From Manis javanica (lineage: Eukaryota > Chordata > Mammalia > Pholidota > Manidae), in NCBI RefSeq assembly GCF_040802235.1, contig NC_133164.1, positions 92,496,302 through 92,560,301 on the forward strand: 64,000 nucleotides of DNA. Direction: 5' to 3'. Of this stretch, positions 35,885 to 48,465 are shown in pieces (position 1 is the first letter of the stretch; each line of letters begins with the position of its first letter). The notes beneath the pieces are model-generated. The model was given only the letters and a program-made list of their open reading frames with translations. It ran no database searches and was not told the DNA's origin. The translations under genes were made by a program, and so were the position numbers.

Positions 35885-36045
35885 GGGAGGCATTGGCATT
35901 TTACAAACTAGACTACTGACAATCAGAGAGGTTAGGTATCTTTCCTAGTCACAGAGCCAGAAAGTGGCAGAGCGATTATTCACAATCAGACTGGCTGAGT
36001 CCATGGCTCGCTTACTTAACCCGTATGCTCTCCTGTCAGCAGTCT
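35885..36045 (-). repeat. MIR SINE
   Basis: Reverse-complement order: GGCATTTTACAAACTAGACT, CAGAGAGGTTAGGTATCTTT, GTCACAGAGCCAGAAAGTGG and GACTGGCTGAGTCCATGGC. Confidence 0.8.
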
Positions 36046-38734
36046 TCATAGCAAGTCCTACCCTGCCCTGGAAAGCTCCCCCCACCACTGCAGCAGCACT
36101 GATCTCCGCTTGGGGGGATGGTACCCTTTACAGACCTTGATTTGGAGCCAGGTACCCTCAGTCCTGGGTGGGCAGAGAATGAGTTTCCCTGCTTAACCCT
36201 CCTCTGCCATTTTGATTCACAAACCAGCTCTGCATGTAAAGCTTTTGTCATTGTTTGAGTTGCTCCTTCCCAACTTTGACTTGTGTTCTCATGAGCATCT
36301 CTCCTGGAGCCTGAGCCTGGCTGGTCCTGACAAGGGCCCTCACCCATCTCTATGGCAAACATCTGGGTAATTTCTATGGCTCCCACCTGGCTCTGGCCGT
36401 GGTGATGGTGATGGCACGAGTCAATTTCTAGGCCATGAAAGAACGTGCAGGGCCCACATCACCATTGGGAAATGGTGGAACCTAAGGGTGTTAGTATTTT
36501 CACACTGTTCAAATCTATTAATTAAATGACCAGGGGAAAAAGAAGGTGTTCAGACTTTAAGTGAGGACCTTTATCCTGAGTGCTGGTTATCTGGGCATGT
36601 GTCTGTGCATATGTGTGCACATGGTCTAGAGCACAGTGGTGACAGTGGCTGTGGGGCCCATCAGGCATTGTGATGAATAGAGTCAGGAGTGTCCTGACTG
36701 TCAGGCCAGAGGGACCCAGGGACTGCAAGCTGAGCTCTGAAGGCCACTTGTGTCCACAGAGCCCTCCTGGCTGCTGTGTTATGGGCTCTGGACTGTCAGT
36801 GGAGGAGATCCTGGAGTTTGCGGCCCAGTCTTTGTTGGGCCTCCCCTCTGTCCAGGACCTGCCCAGGGAACACTCCTTTTTGCTTCCAGGCTTACTCACC
36901 CTTTGCCTGAATGTTCCTCACAGGCACTTACATTTGTCCATCCTTCGCCTTGGTAACAGATTCTCAGCAACAACACTTTGTTAGGAAACGGTTTTGGGGA
37001 AGCATGAGGCCTTCTCTGGTCGCTCTAATCTTACAGGTCCAGTTTTAGGCTGGCCTGAAGGTGAACTTCTGCGAGGGTTGTCTGATGCCTCAGGAAGGAG
37101 CCAGCCTTCGCCCGTCTATACCACCACAGGTTCACAGGTGCTGAGAGGGCAACGGGCCTTCGGTCCTGGCCTCTAGGGCTGGCCTTCAGCCTGCTGCCCC
37201 AGTGCTGATGCCTGCTACCCTCTGCTCCCTTGCTGGTGGGGCATGTCTCTGGCCTCTCCCAGCCCTTCCCTGCCTTTCAGGCTGGAGATACCCCCACGGG
37301 GCTGGCCTCCAGCCCTGCAGTGAGACCTCCTCATCAGGGGTGGGGAGGGGTCCTCAGGCAGGGACAGAACAGGTGAGGAGGGGTCAAAACCAGCTGCACC
37401 AGCTTCCTGTGCAGCACATTCCAGGACTTCACAAAGAGATGAAGAGGTGTGCACTGTGGCAGCCTTCATTTTCTCTACCTCCCGCAAGACCTCTTCTGCA
37501 CCAGGGAGATTTGGGAAACCTCAAATGTGTTAGAGGTTACTCACTCCCCTTTCAGGGTAGTTGTCTTGTATGGGCAAATTCCCCACCTTTGGAGGTCCCC
37601 ACCCCCAGCCAAAGTGGCATCTGAAGTGGGGAAACCTACACACCCTGTGCTGAGGAAGAGGCCTCGGGTTGTCCTTGTGCTGTCATCTGGGGCCTTGATG
37701 GGCTCCTTGAGTGTGGCAGCCATAGCCTCCATCCTGGAGGCCCCAGAATGGGCACTGGCAGGCTCCCCTACTAGGTCACAGCCACAGGGAGTCCCAGCTC
37801 TTCCTACACCTGCCTGCAACCTCTCACCATCACCAGGCTGCCACGGATAGACTCTGGTTTCCACTTTCCTTCCTGAGTTGCCTATCAGGAGGGCAGCCAG
37901 ATAGTGTCTGGAATTCTCCTGCACCTCAGGCAGGTAGGATGGACAGGGAGAAAGAATTGATGAAATCTGCTTAAATCTGTCTTTCTGCCTAAACCTGCTC
38001 TCCTTCCACCCAGGTAGGAGGTGTAGCCCAATCCTAAGTTGCTGCTTCTCTTGAAAATGTGCCTTTCCTCCCCTCAGCCCCTTCTCTGCTGGAAGCTCAG
38101 CTCTGGGTTGGGGGGACATGCCCTGCAGTGAGAAGAATGCCTGCCTTTCCTGTTGTCACTCCCTGGCTCTTCTCCCCATATCGGGAAGGCTGCTAGGGTC
38201 TGGCTGCCCTCCCTGCTCCAGGTGGGGGACACTGATGGATGGTCACACAGCCTTGTCACTTGGTGAACCTGGCCCGGCCAGGTACCGCACAAGGCCATCA
38301 AGAACCTGTGGTGAAGTCAGGTTTAGCCGAGTCTGCTTAAAACATGTATAATACAAAAAACAAATATCTCCCTCCGGAGGTGGCTTCTAAAAGTAGTTTT
38401 GATCATTTGAAGAGTTAATCCTTAGCTTCTTAGAAAGCTTGATAATCTAAAATGATTCATTTGTAAAATATTTTGGTTAGTCTTAAGATTTAGCATTTAC
38501 TAGTATGAAGAGGTGTGACCATAAATGGATTGGGCAGGTTTTGTGTGTAATGTTCTAATGTGCTGTACCACTTTCATCACTTTCACACCCACACTCCCGT
38601 ATGTGCACGTGTGTGCACATGTCTGTCAGAGACATGTGCTAGCACTTCTTCCTCGATTGATGGGTTTATTATATTTCTTTGTGCTGCTGATGCCTTTGGC
38701 CTCTGGGGGTGCTGTATATATGCAGATGCTGAGT
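36046..38734. other. Intergenic, no gene seen
   Basis: GC-moderate unique sequence. The only structure found is the 50-bp arm at 37337-37386. No exon, RNA gene or named repeat. Confidence 0.4.
37337..37386 (+). repeat. 50-bp perfect inverted repeat, arm 1
   Basis: This G-rich segment is the exact reverse complement of 39562-39611. The match stops sharply at both ends. Confidence 0.97.
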
Positions 38735-38739
38735 TTGAG

Positions 38740-38885
38740 AAACACAGGATTTCCAACCTGAAAGGAACCTTAAGCATCTTCTAAGCCACTTTCCTAATTT
38801 TACACATCCAACAATTAACTTCAAAGAGCAGCAGTGACTTGCTCAGGATCGGGTTTAGAACCCAGCTCTCTCTACCTCACATGCA
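38740..38885 (-). repeat. Ancient SINE/LINE tail (MIR or L3-like)
   Basis: CACTTTCCTAATTTTACACA, GCAGTGACTTGCTCAGGATC and GTTTAGAACCCAGCTCTC follow the MIR/L3 reverse order. Confidence 0.5.
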
Positions 38886-39561
38886 CACACACTCATTCCA
38901 TAGAAATGGACAGTTTTCTCCTTAGTGCTTAGCATTTCTTTGTTTTCTGTCTTTCACTCCTTTGTGCTTTCTTTTTGCCATCTGTCTGTCTGTCTTTCCT
39001 CCACCCCTGCCTGCTCTGTGTTCCTGGGCTGAAGCTGAGGCTGGCACAGGTAGTGGAGATGTTTCCCACCCTGCTGGGAGGCTGCGTCAGCAGCTGGCCA
39101 GGCCCAGGCCCACCGAGTCCTGGGGGAAGCAGAGGCACAGCGTGTTCCATTAGCCAGGAGCTCAGGCTCGGTTCTAGGGGAAGAAGCATAGAGGAAGAAG
39201 GGTGGGTTGGCCTCACAGTGGTGCGATCTGTTTTCACCCCAATCAGATCCTCTATCCTGCCTCTGGGTTCCCTTCTGGGGAGCTGAAGTTCTCTGAGGGA
39301 CAGGAGTTATCTCCTTACCATTCCTCTCTCCTGCATCTTTTTTTCTAGCCTGAGCCATGTGGCCTCCAGTTCAGAATCCCCTTTTGGGAAAATGCACAGG
39401 CTCCTTGCCTCATGTCCCAGAGGCACAGGAAAAGTGCCCACCTTTAATTCTGATATCTTGGTGCTGAAGTTTTCCTTCTCATTTTCAAAAGACTTTGATG
39501 AACTGACTGTTTTGATGGGTCTCATTTGTCAGAGAGGCATGTCAGAGAGGTTGGAGCACCC

Positions 39562-39611
39562 TGACCCCTCCTCACCTGTTCTGTCCCTGCCTGAGGACCC
39601 CTCCCCACCCC
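39562..39611 (-). repeat. 50-bp perfect inverted repeat, arm 2
   Basis: Exact reverse complement of 37337-37386, 2.2 kb away. The flanks are unrelated. Confidence 0.97.
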
Positions 39612-40019
39612 ACATCTGCTGGAGGAACCTGTCCTCTAGCATCCTGAAGTTTCTCCTGTCACCCAACCACCTCCAGCGATGGCCAATTTTCTTAAAGTCC
39701 TGCTGCCATGCGTCTCTTTCCAGATGCTCCTGTCTCCTTTCTCTCCCTGCCAGAGGTGTTGGAGGACGCTATCCTGGCTTTCTCATGGCTTTTTTTCTCA
39801 TCTGTTCTGCAGTTCACTGAGCTCTGGCTTCTGCTTCTTCCAGCTTTACCAAAATTATCCTTCCTAGTCATCAGTTGTTTCCTTGGCCAAATCCAGGAGC
39901 TACTTCTTCTGTCTTCATCTTAATGCTATTAACCACTTCTTTGAAATAATTTCCTTCTCATTTAAGAAATATATCTTCTCTCTGTCCACCCACTACTTCC
40001 CACTGGTCCTCTTTACTGG

Positions 40020-41130
40020 GTCCTTTCTCTGTCATCCTGGTCTCATCCTCTAATTTTTCTTCTTTTTATGTTTCTCAGTCTCCTCAGGCCGCCACATGCT
40101 TGCACAGGACAGTAACCCCCCATCATATGCCTATGGTCCCAATTGAACATGTCCATTTCCCTCTGCCTTACAAAGCTACATCCCTATATTTATAATGTCT
40201 AGAAGTTCCCAACAGAAGACCTCAGACTCAGGGGTTCTCTCTTCCTATGAGAAAAGTAATCTCCTGTTTTTAGCCCATCATCCCATAAGGGGCCCCATTA
40301 TTATCCAGTGGCCCCATCATTATCCAGTTATCCTAGCCAGAATGTGAATCGTTCTTGACCATTTCCTCTCCCTCGTCCTGCAGATGCCCTTGGTCACCAA
40401 GTACTGCCAGCTCTACCACATCATTGCTTCCTCCCCACCAGGCCCTCATACTGTCCTACTTAACACTAGTCCTAGAGTCTTCCAACTGGCCTCTGCCATT
40501 GGTCTTGTCTTCTTTGACCTACATGCACTGCACTGTGCACACAGAATGCACTTTCTAAAACATAGGTCTGGTCATGGCAACTCCCTCCTTAATAGCCTTC
40601 ATTGGCTCCCCACTGCCTCTTGGATAGGCCCCAATCTCACTGGCTTCATATTCCATCATACTCATAACTCACCCTGTCCTCTCTTCTTCCACTTCTAGGC
40701 CTTTGTTTTGTTACCTCCCCCTCCCTGACACCCAGTTCATCTTCATTCTCCCTGTTCCCCAGCAGGTTCTGCAGATCCCCATGATCTCTCTCACTCTTCA
40801 GACCTGTGTGCACACTGTTCTCTGTCCTGGAATCCTTATCCCCTCTTTCCCTAGCTAACTTCTGCTCACTGTCCCCATCTCTCCCTGAAAGCCACTGCTT
40901 CGGGGGGCCTTACTTCCCTGACCCTGCAGACTAAGATCAGTGACCCATTGTGCACTTCCATGGTGCTCTACTTTTTGCTGCCATCTGCCTGATTGTGGTG
41001 ACTTCATTAATTACTGGTGATTCCTACCTGCTGTCTGAGCCCCAACCTGCAAGCTCCTCAAGGGCATGATTGTGGCTTTCTTGTTCAGTTCTCCATCCTG
41101 GTGCCTGGCACCCTGTCCAACTGGATGAAT
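40020..41130 (+). mobile_element. L2-type LINE, 3' part
   Basis: CACTTTCTAAAACATAGGTCTGG, CTCCCTCCTTAATAGCCTTC, ATTGGCTCCCCACTGCCTCT, CTCTGTCCTGGAATCC, GGGGGCCTTACTTCCCTGAC, CAAGCTCCTCAAGGGCATGA and GTGCCTGGCACC are in the same order as the copy at 1.5-2.4 kb. Only decayed frames remain. Confidence 0.75.
40291..40328 (+). repeat. 19-bp tandem duplication
   Basis: GGCCCCATTATTATCCAGT is followed directly by a copy with one mismatch. Confidence 0.9.
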
Positions 41131-42309
41131 GGAGAGTTTGGCTATGGTCATTCTGTGTAGGATCTTGATACTGTAAGTGGGTAATAGGGGCAGAAGGTTG
41201 TCCCTCCTATGATGGTGACTTGATGAGATTTTGAATTTTAGCGAGGTTGGCTGGGAGGCATTGCGCAGGATGGGATGGAAGCAGGAGGTATCAGGGACCC
41301 AGGACTGGCAACAGTACAGGTGTGTGGTGTGTATTTGGGATGAGTGACTTCTCCTCTCCCATCCCGTGTGCTTCTGTTGGAGCATCTAGGAGATGGAGTC
41401 AATTAGTGCGTAATTGAAAATGAACAGAATCCAGGAATGGGCTTGTAATAAGCTCAGTACGTAACTGTGAAATGACCTTACCTTATTGTAGGAAGGCTTT
41501 TTCTCACTTTGTGCTCTTTCTAAATCTGTTCTTATTTTACTCCTTGGTCTACATCTCCTTCTCCTCCAAGGATGAAATCCAGAAGAGAATGCTCTCTACT
41601 TGGAATATCATTCCCATCTGATTGGCTGCTAATTTATTAATACTAGTGTTATTGACAATACATATGCAACTTTCATATTTTGCATCTGGAGGTTTCTACC
41701 CAGGAGAAGAATAAAATTGCAGTTGTTGGAGTGCAAAAAGTGCCTGAGGTTCTGAGGTGTAGACCCACTAAAGTGGCAGCTTTTCCTCGCTCTAATTTCT
41801 GTAATAGGAACAAGGAGCACCTCTGTCTCCCCTGGCCCTTGCTCTCCAGCACAGTGACAAGTTAGGAGGCTGCTTTTTTGCTCTTTGTTATTCTGGGTTC
41901 TACCCCATCTCTCTAAAGTAGTCTTATAAATCATTGATGAGATATTTCTATTTTTGTCTTAAATATCCTAGCCAAGAAAGCCTTATGAATACTTTCCAAA
42001 TCAAGCGCTGGGATTGCACGATGCTTTCTCATTGATGGCAGCCCATTTCTGTTTTTTCATGTCTTGGCTTTCATGTCACAGCTTGGGGTTGGGGGCTGAC
42101 CCTAATGCAGGAGGCCCTGTGGCCTCCCTTTCTTGGGCAGGGGCTCCTTTCCTTCCTTATTCCCTGTGATAGCCCCCCAAACCTCCATGTTGAATATTTA
42201 AATTTTGGTGTACTATATATTATGACTAGTATTTATTTTCAATAAGATTTCTTCCTACCATCCATTCTGCTTCTGAACCACCACTCCTGCATCCCGATTG
42301 TCACCCATT

Positions 42310-42525
42310 CTGTGCCTAGGAATTTGACTCACTTGAACATCAACCACATTTGAAGGCATAAATTCCAGTATAAAGGACGCTCTTCTGTAGTACCTTCCAA
42401 ACTCCACTAGTTCATAAGGACCATGTCCCTCTCATTCACCACTATGTTCTGGGCATTAGCACAAGGCCTGGCCCATGGTAAAAATTCAACAAATATTTGT
42501 TGAATAATGAATTGAGGAAAATGAA
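42310..42525 (+). mobile_element. L2 LINE 3' end
   Basis: GACCATGTCCCTCTCATTCA, ACTATGTTCTGGGCATTAGC, GGCCTGGCCCATGGTAAAAA and TTCAACAAATATTTGTTGAA form the L2 terminal signature. Confidence 0.75.
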
Positions 42526-44384
42526 TAAATGAAAGGTCTAAAGGATTAGATGCCCTATACTGGCTCTCTTCTATCCCCTGGAACCATCTGGACCTGATAC
42601 CCTAAGATGGTTAATACCTCAGATTTTCTGAGGCTCATTATTAGTCTGTGCTGAGAAAGGAAGATGATTCAAATGCATCTTTCCTGATTACCCTCAATTT
42701 GTTCAGATTTTTCTTTTACTTTGATTTCTCCTCAGCATTCATGCTAATAATTTACATTACCTGTCCCTTGCTTATGTATTGTTTATCTCGATTCTTTCAT
42801 ATTATTAAGTCTTGTGTTCCTAACCAGAGCAGAAACACCTGGAAGGAGCAACTATGTCTGTTTACTTCACAGCCCAACTGCAAGACTTGGTGCAGCAGGT
42901 GTTTGACAAAGGATTCCCAAATGGCTGACGGAATGAATGGGTCTCAAGACCAGCATTCACTTTTATTTTTAAATATTAGAGGTTAGAATCTAAGCCCAAG
43001 AAGGGATGCACAGTATATTTTCGATCCTCTTTATCATGGCCTGTGTAGTGTCTCTGTCTAATAGCACAAAGTGTTATGGATTTGCATAATCTATTTAATT
43101 GTGTAGGTACATAATAGGAAAAATGTTGAGTAAATAAAAATTATCCAGGACACTGGGCAATTTCTGTTATGTCCTTGCAATAATTAGATGCTTTAGAGAA
43201 TTCATTCCTTGATATTTTGATGATTCTTTCCATAATATACATTCTTTGTTGTTGTGGTTTACATGCAAATAGGGAATGATGACCCAGGAACTCTGGAACA
43301 GCCCATTAGTCCAATATAGATTGGGTTTAAGTTCACCATGACTGGGGATAAGGCTCATTACCATCAATGCCATACTGTGTCCCCAGGAAACTTACAGGGC
43401 TGAGGGAAGCAGGTGTATGCCTGTGCATTAAGGTCAAATGCTGTAAATATTTGAGCACATAAACAAGGATGCAGTTACTTCTTATCAAGAGAGTGATGAA
43501 TACCTCCTGCAGAAGGCAGCATCAGCATTCAAGTGTTGAAGGGGAACTCTAATCTTATGAGCCAGGACTGTACTTAATCCTAGTAGGTGCTTCACAAATG
43601 TGTATTGGCAGCCTGAGAGAAGACAGTGGGATTCTAGAAGGAGGGGAAGAGTGAGAAACAGTAGAGCAGGGAGAACAGGGCTCATTTGGGATGCAGTGAG
43701 TCGTGTTTTGGGCCTGAAGCTGAAGCCTGAGGTGTGTGAGCCAGTAATTAGGACTGAATCTGGTTGGTTGGCAGCTGAGTATGAGAGTCCTTGAGTTGAG
43801 CTGAAGATTTAGACTTGGCATTGGGAGTCTTCAAATATGTTGGAGCAGATCTGGGCTGTGCTTCAGTGAGATTAGGCTGTGGATTGGTGAGAGGGCTGTG
43901 TTGGGATGGAAGGGGCTAGAAGCGGGAGAATCCTTGTGAGGTATTTGCAGGTAACTGGGTGGGGGTAAGCAGGGTCATGAACCTGTAGCCATGGGTGGCA
44001 GAGGGGCTCTGTGAAGACAGAAGCTGCCCAACTGGGAGTTGCCTTGTGAGGGCAGCTCATCCTTGAAGCCTCTCCTGTCCCCTTCTCTCCCATCACCCTC
44101 TCACTTTATAACACCATATTCTTCAGGAGTCTGGCACCTGCATCTCCCACCCCACAGGAAGACTGTCACTCATGGGAGAATTGACTTTTGGTAGCTATGT
44201 GTGGATGAGAATTTATTAAGATCCCTATTTATTTATAATTAGTTATTCAATGCCTTCCTGTGGTCCAAAAGGATTTGAGGAACATTGTGTGAATGTACAT
44301 AAACATGTTTTTCCACCAAATGGGACCTGCAGTTTCCCCTGATAATCTTGTTTAACAGTGAAGTTGGGAATAAGAGTTTTGGAG

Positions 44385-44590
44385 TGGAGAGCAGGTTTGA
44401 ATCTTGACTTTAAGTGGTCAGTTGCATGACCGTTACTTGTAAGTTACTTGTCTGCTCTGAGTCTCAAGGTCCTAACCTACCTCCTAGTTTTGTTGTATAG
44501 ATTAAATGACATCAGACACGTAAGATGTTTAGTGTAGTACCTGGGCCACAGGAAGGACTCAAATGGATAGTCAATATCATGAGACTCTTC
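44385..44590 (+). repeat. MIR SINE
   Basis: GGTTTGAATCTTGACTTTAA, AGTTACTTGTCTGCTCTGAG, ACCTACCTCCTAGTTTTGTT and GTATAGATTAAATGACATC are in MIR order. Confidence 0.8.
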
Positions 44591-45179
44591 ACTTCATTGT
44601 GACTATTGTTATTCTTTTGGGCATCAGTGGTCAGGTTGGGAGTGTCTCTCTGTGTGGGTATCCTCCCTTTCCTAAGTCCTTGACAATTTGTCCTGTACGT
44701 GGCCACATACCTCCCTGATGAAGTAAAGAAACACTCATGTTCCTCCAAGGCACAGCTTCCTGTCTAGTTCCTGTTATTCTCTGCGTGCAGTCCTGCCTGT
44801 GTTGACAGATTGGCACAGTGGAAATCCTAGTAGGTGATAAAGGTGCTAGCATTTCCGTGGTGGACTCATTCATTAGGTGCACCCTGTAAAGACCTGGAAT
44901 ATGCAATAAGACATGACCTCTGTTCTCCGGGACTTCTGTGAGGGGTGGGGAGGCACAGGCATCTACACAGATAATCACAGAACGATGAGGCAGGTGATAA
45001 AGAGGGGCATGCACTGCTGTGGGAGCAGCCCAGGCTGGATTTGAGCTCAGTCACGAAGGAGCAGGAGTCCACCTGGCAGACGAGAGGGAGCTGTTCTGGC
45101 CAGCAGGAGGCTTGGTGATTTGGGGAGCACACTGTGTTGGGAAATACCGGGAAATGTTTCAGTAGCTCAGTAAAACTAG

Positions 45180-45483
45180 ACGTGGAGTTTTTCCTGAAGA
45201 AGGTAAGAGATAAGTGTTGGTGAGGATATGGAGAAGAGGGAATCCTTGTAGACCATTGGTGGGAATCTAAATTAATGCAGCTTCTATAGAAAACAGTATA
45301 GAGGTTCTTAAAAAAATTGAAAGTAAGACTAACATATGATCCAGCAATTCTACTTCTGAGTATATACCCAAAGGAAATGAAAACAGGACATCAGAGAGAT
45401 TTCTGCACTCCCATGCTTATTGCAGCATTATTCACAATAGCCAAGATATGGAAGCAGCCTAAGTGTCTGTCAACAGATGAAAG

Positions 45484-45519
<36 letters not shown>

Positions 45520-46070
45520 TATACACACACACACACACGCATACATACATACATACAGTGGAATATTATTCAACTTTGAGAAAAAAAGGACATACTGCCA
45601 TTTGTCACAACATGGATGAACCTTAAGGGCATTATGTTAAGTGAGCTAAGTCAGACAAAATAAGACAAATACTGTGTGATATCACTTATATGTGGAATCT
45701 AAAAATGCAGACTTAAAGAGCAGAGAGTAAAATGGTTAGGAGGGGTTGGGGGTTGGGGGAATAGGAGAGATGTTGAAGGGTACAGACTTGCAACTAGTAA
45801 GGAAATCTTGAACACCTAATGCACAGCGTAGTGAATAGAGACACCAATATTGAATTATAATCATGAAATTGGCTAAGAGACTAGATTTGCCCACCACAAA
45901 AAAGAAATTATAACTGTGATGTAAAGAAGTGCTAACTTGCTATAATGGCAATCATATTACAGTGTATAAATGTAACAAATTAATGTGTTACACATCTTAT
46001 ATTGATGCAATGTTTTATGTCAAAGATATTTCAATACAAAGGAAATCATATTAAAACTAAAAAAAGAGTA
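45180..46070 (+). mobile_element. L1 LINE 3' end (L1M-type), ORF2 C-terminus
   Basis: Sense L1. At 45317-45480 the translation reads YDPAILLLSIYPKEM and [19 protein letters not shown], the conserved ORF2 C-terminal block. It is then broken by an (AT)n/(AC)n expansion and continues as WNI-type L1 tail, 3' UTR and a short A-rich end near 46060. It is 5'-truncated and inactive, and more diverged than the L1 at 58.9-61.0 kb. Confidence 0.9.
45488..45556 (+). repeat. Compound (TA)n(AC)n(CATA)n microsatellite inside L1
   Basis: TA units to about 45516, then AC units, then CATA units. It interrupts the L1 ORF2 relic. Confidence 0.95.
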
Positions 46071-47146
46071 TGAAGTTTCTAATGGGGCATTTGTATATCA
46101 GTAAGGGTCTAATAATGGAAAAATGGAAAAAATGCACCAGGGCAGGTGGACTTTTAATGGGCCATTCAGGTGTCCTCAAATCACTCACATATCATTACCA
46201 CCATCTCCTATAACTAGTCTTTACAATCAACCTATATACTCTGTTTCCCGGCATGGAATTAAAATTAAAAATGAATAACTTCTTTATTTTACCAGACTTA
46301 TACTCAATGTCTTAATTTTCTTTTATCCTTTATTACTCTGGAGAGGTATATTCAGTGTCAAGAGTTTCCAGTTTCATCAGCTCGGGGCGTCACCTCCAGC
46401 ACCATCTCCTGTCATTGGCAGAAGGTGGGAGGATGGTTGTTAAACAGCCGTCCTGAGTGAACCTGGGCAGCCTGTCCTCACACCTGCCTGAGACTGTCTG
46501 AGGGGCCAGGTGCTCCCACAACTAGTGCTACTGTAGGCTGAGGGGGTGGGGGACCAGCCTCAGCATAGCCATCTGGGAAGAGCTTCAAGAGGATGTGGGG
46601 GGAGGCCCTGTGCACGCACCAAGACCCTGCTGGCTTCCAGAACTCCCCTGTGACTTCAGGACAGACTGGATCTGCCTGGATCTATTTGCAAGGACCTTGG
46701 GTTGAACACTAGGCCTTGGTGCCCTTTGAGTCTAGGGGTAGTAGGTCTTTGGTTGTTTTTGTATTTGTTTGATTCCCTATCATGTCTGTGTTCCTTTTCA
46801 TTTTCATTAAATGCCGAAGAACTAAAGGGTAATGATTGATGTTTTTCCCTGCTAAGTGAATGAACAGGACAGCTTCTTCCTCATGGCATTTAAGAGCCAT
46901 AGGATCTGAACCCGCTGAACTCCAGAATCAGTTCCTTCTCTCCAATTCAAGCCGTGTGCCCTGGGCAGGCACTGTCTGACGTCTCATTTCTGACTGGACT
47001 CCCTTTGGGCCTGCAGCCCTTGCCTCTGCGTATGATGGCCCCTGGCATCCCATCATGCACCCGGGTTCCATGTCTGCTCATTCTTGAGGCCCAGGCCCAG
47101 GATCATACCTCCTGGGAAAGCCCTCCTGGCTTTTGTGCCCTCACAT

Positions 47147-47600
47147 TGTTAGAAATGTTAGCTAGAAAGATAGACATGAGCAGCTGGGAAAGGGGAAGGC
47201 AAGGTTCAAGGAAAAGAACACCCGAACTCTGCCCAGGCAGGGGTCCCAGGTGAAGACAACAAAGGCTTTGCAGGGAGATAGCTTCCTTGCCTATCAGGAC
47301 CAGGCCAAACCAGTCCCAGCCAGATCCTAACATGGCCACAATCGAACAAAATTAAGAACTGTCCAAACTACACCCCATCTTGGAAAGGACATGTGAACTG
47401 AGAGGGATGCTACAAAGAGGACCTGTCAATCAGATGACCCCACCTTGTCAAAGACACACCTCCTCACCAGAAAGTAATGTACAGGCCTCCTGCCTAAGGA
47501 TAGGGCGCCTTTGTCTGCCTTGACTCTGGCCTGCTCCTCCCTTGGAGGGGATTCAAATAAAACTTTGACTGCTTCACTATTGTGTTTCTGCCTTTCCATT
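47147..47600 (+). mobile_element. Probable solo ERV LTR
   Basis: Starts TGTTAGAAATG and carries, near its 3' end, CTCCCTTGGAGGGGATTC, AATAAAACTTTGACTGC and a TTGTGTTTCTGCC segment, the usual poly(A)-signal and U5 layout of a gammaretrovirus-type LTR. No partner LTR or gag/pol/env was found nearby. Family not named. Confidence 0.5.
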
Positions 47601-47876
47601 CTTTGTTTTTGGTGGGGACAAGAAATGAGGAGAAGAACTCAGCCTAGTAACAGTATCTTCTCAGAGATCTGAACTGGAAGCCCCAGAGCATTTAAGGGTC
47701 TGACAACTCATGGGAACTTCACTGTTAATTGCTGTGCATGAACATGTGGGTTTCCCAACCTGATCTGTCAGCTTTCAAATGGTGGGAACTTTGTATTTCC
47801 TGTCTTCTCAGAGACAATTAGAATAGGACAGGCTGCAGGAATGGTTATCAACTAACATGACTTAGCAGTGGGCAGT

Positions 47877-47893
47877 TTTTTTTTTTTTTTTTT
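47877..47893 (+). repeat. Poly(T) run
   Basis: About 17 T with no retroposon body recognised on either side. Confidence 0.8.
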
Positions 47894-48364
47894 GTTCTGT
47901 TGACTTTTTTCCCCCTTCAGAATAAGCATTCTCCTTTGGGAGAATCAAATATGAAATCCAAGCCTTCGACTTTGGGGGCATTGGGCAGGCATTTTGCTAC
48001 ATTCTGATCTGTAGGCAAGGGTGTGTCCAACCCTCTGGGAAGATCCCCACCTGCCCCTTCTTGCCAGCCCCTGTTGGCGGCCCCCACTCTGGGGACTCTT
48101 CCATATGTCCAAACACAACCTCTACCTTGGAGGGCCCAGTGTGCAGCCTGCTGCATACTCAGTTCTAGGGGTGGGTGGAGAAGACAGAGACCCTGCCTTT
48201 GGAACCATGGCATATGGCTTCCATCCTGAGGACAGTGATGGGGGGCTCGGAGGTTTGGCAGGCAGGGAGGCCTGCTATGCCATTCCAGACGTGGGACAGG
48301 AGCAAAGCTAGGTCAGGCCTGTTTCTTTTTGCTGCTACCACAGTTCCTTTTGATCTCTTCTCTC

Positions 48365-48465
48365 TGGACCTGTTTTCTCCTCTGCCCAATGGGCATAACC
48401 AACTGCTCATTGACTTACAGAATTATGAGATGATGCCCTGAGATAATGTGAGGGGAAATATACTT
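48365..48465 (+). repeat. MIR core fragment
   Basis: TTTTCTCCTCTGCCCAATGG, GCATAACCAACTGC and GATGCCCTGAGATAATGTGA resemble the MIR core. Weak. Confidence 0.4.
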
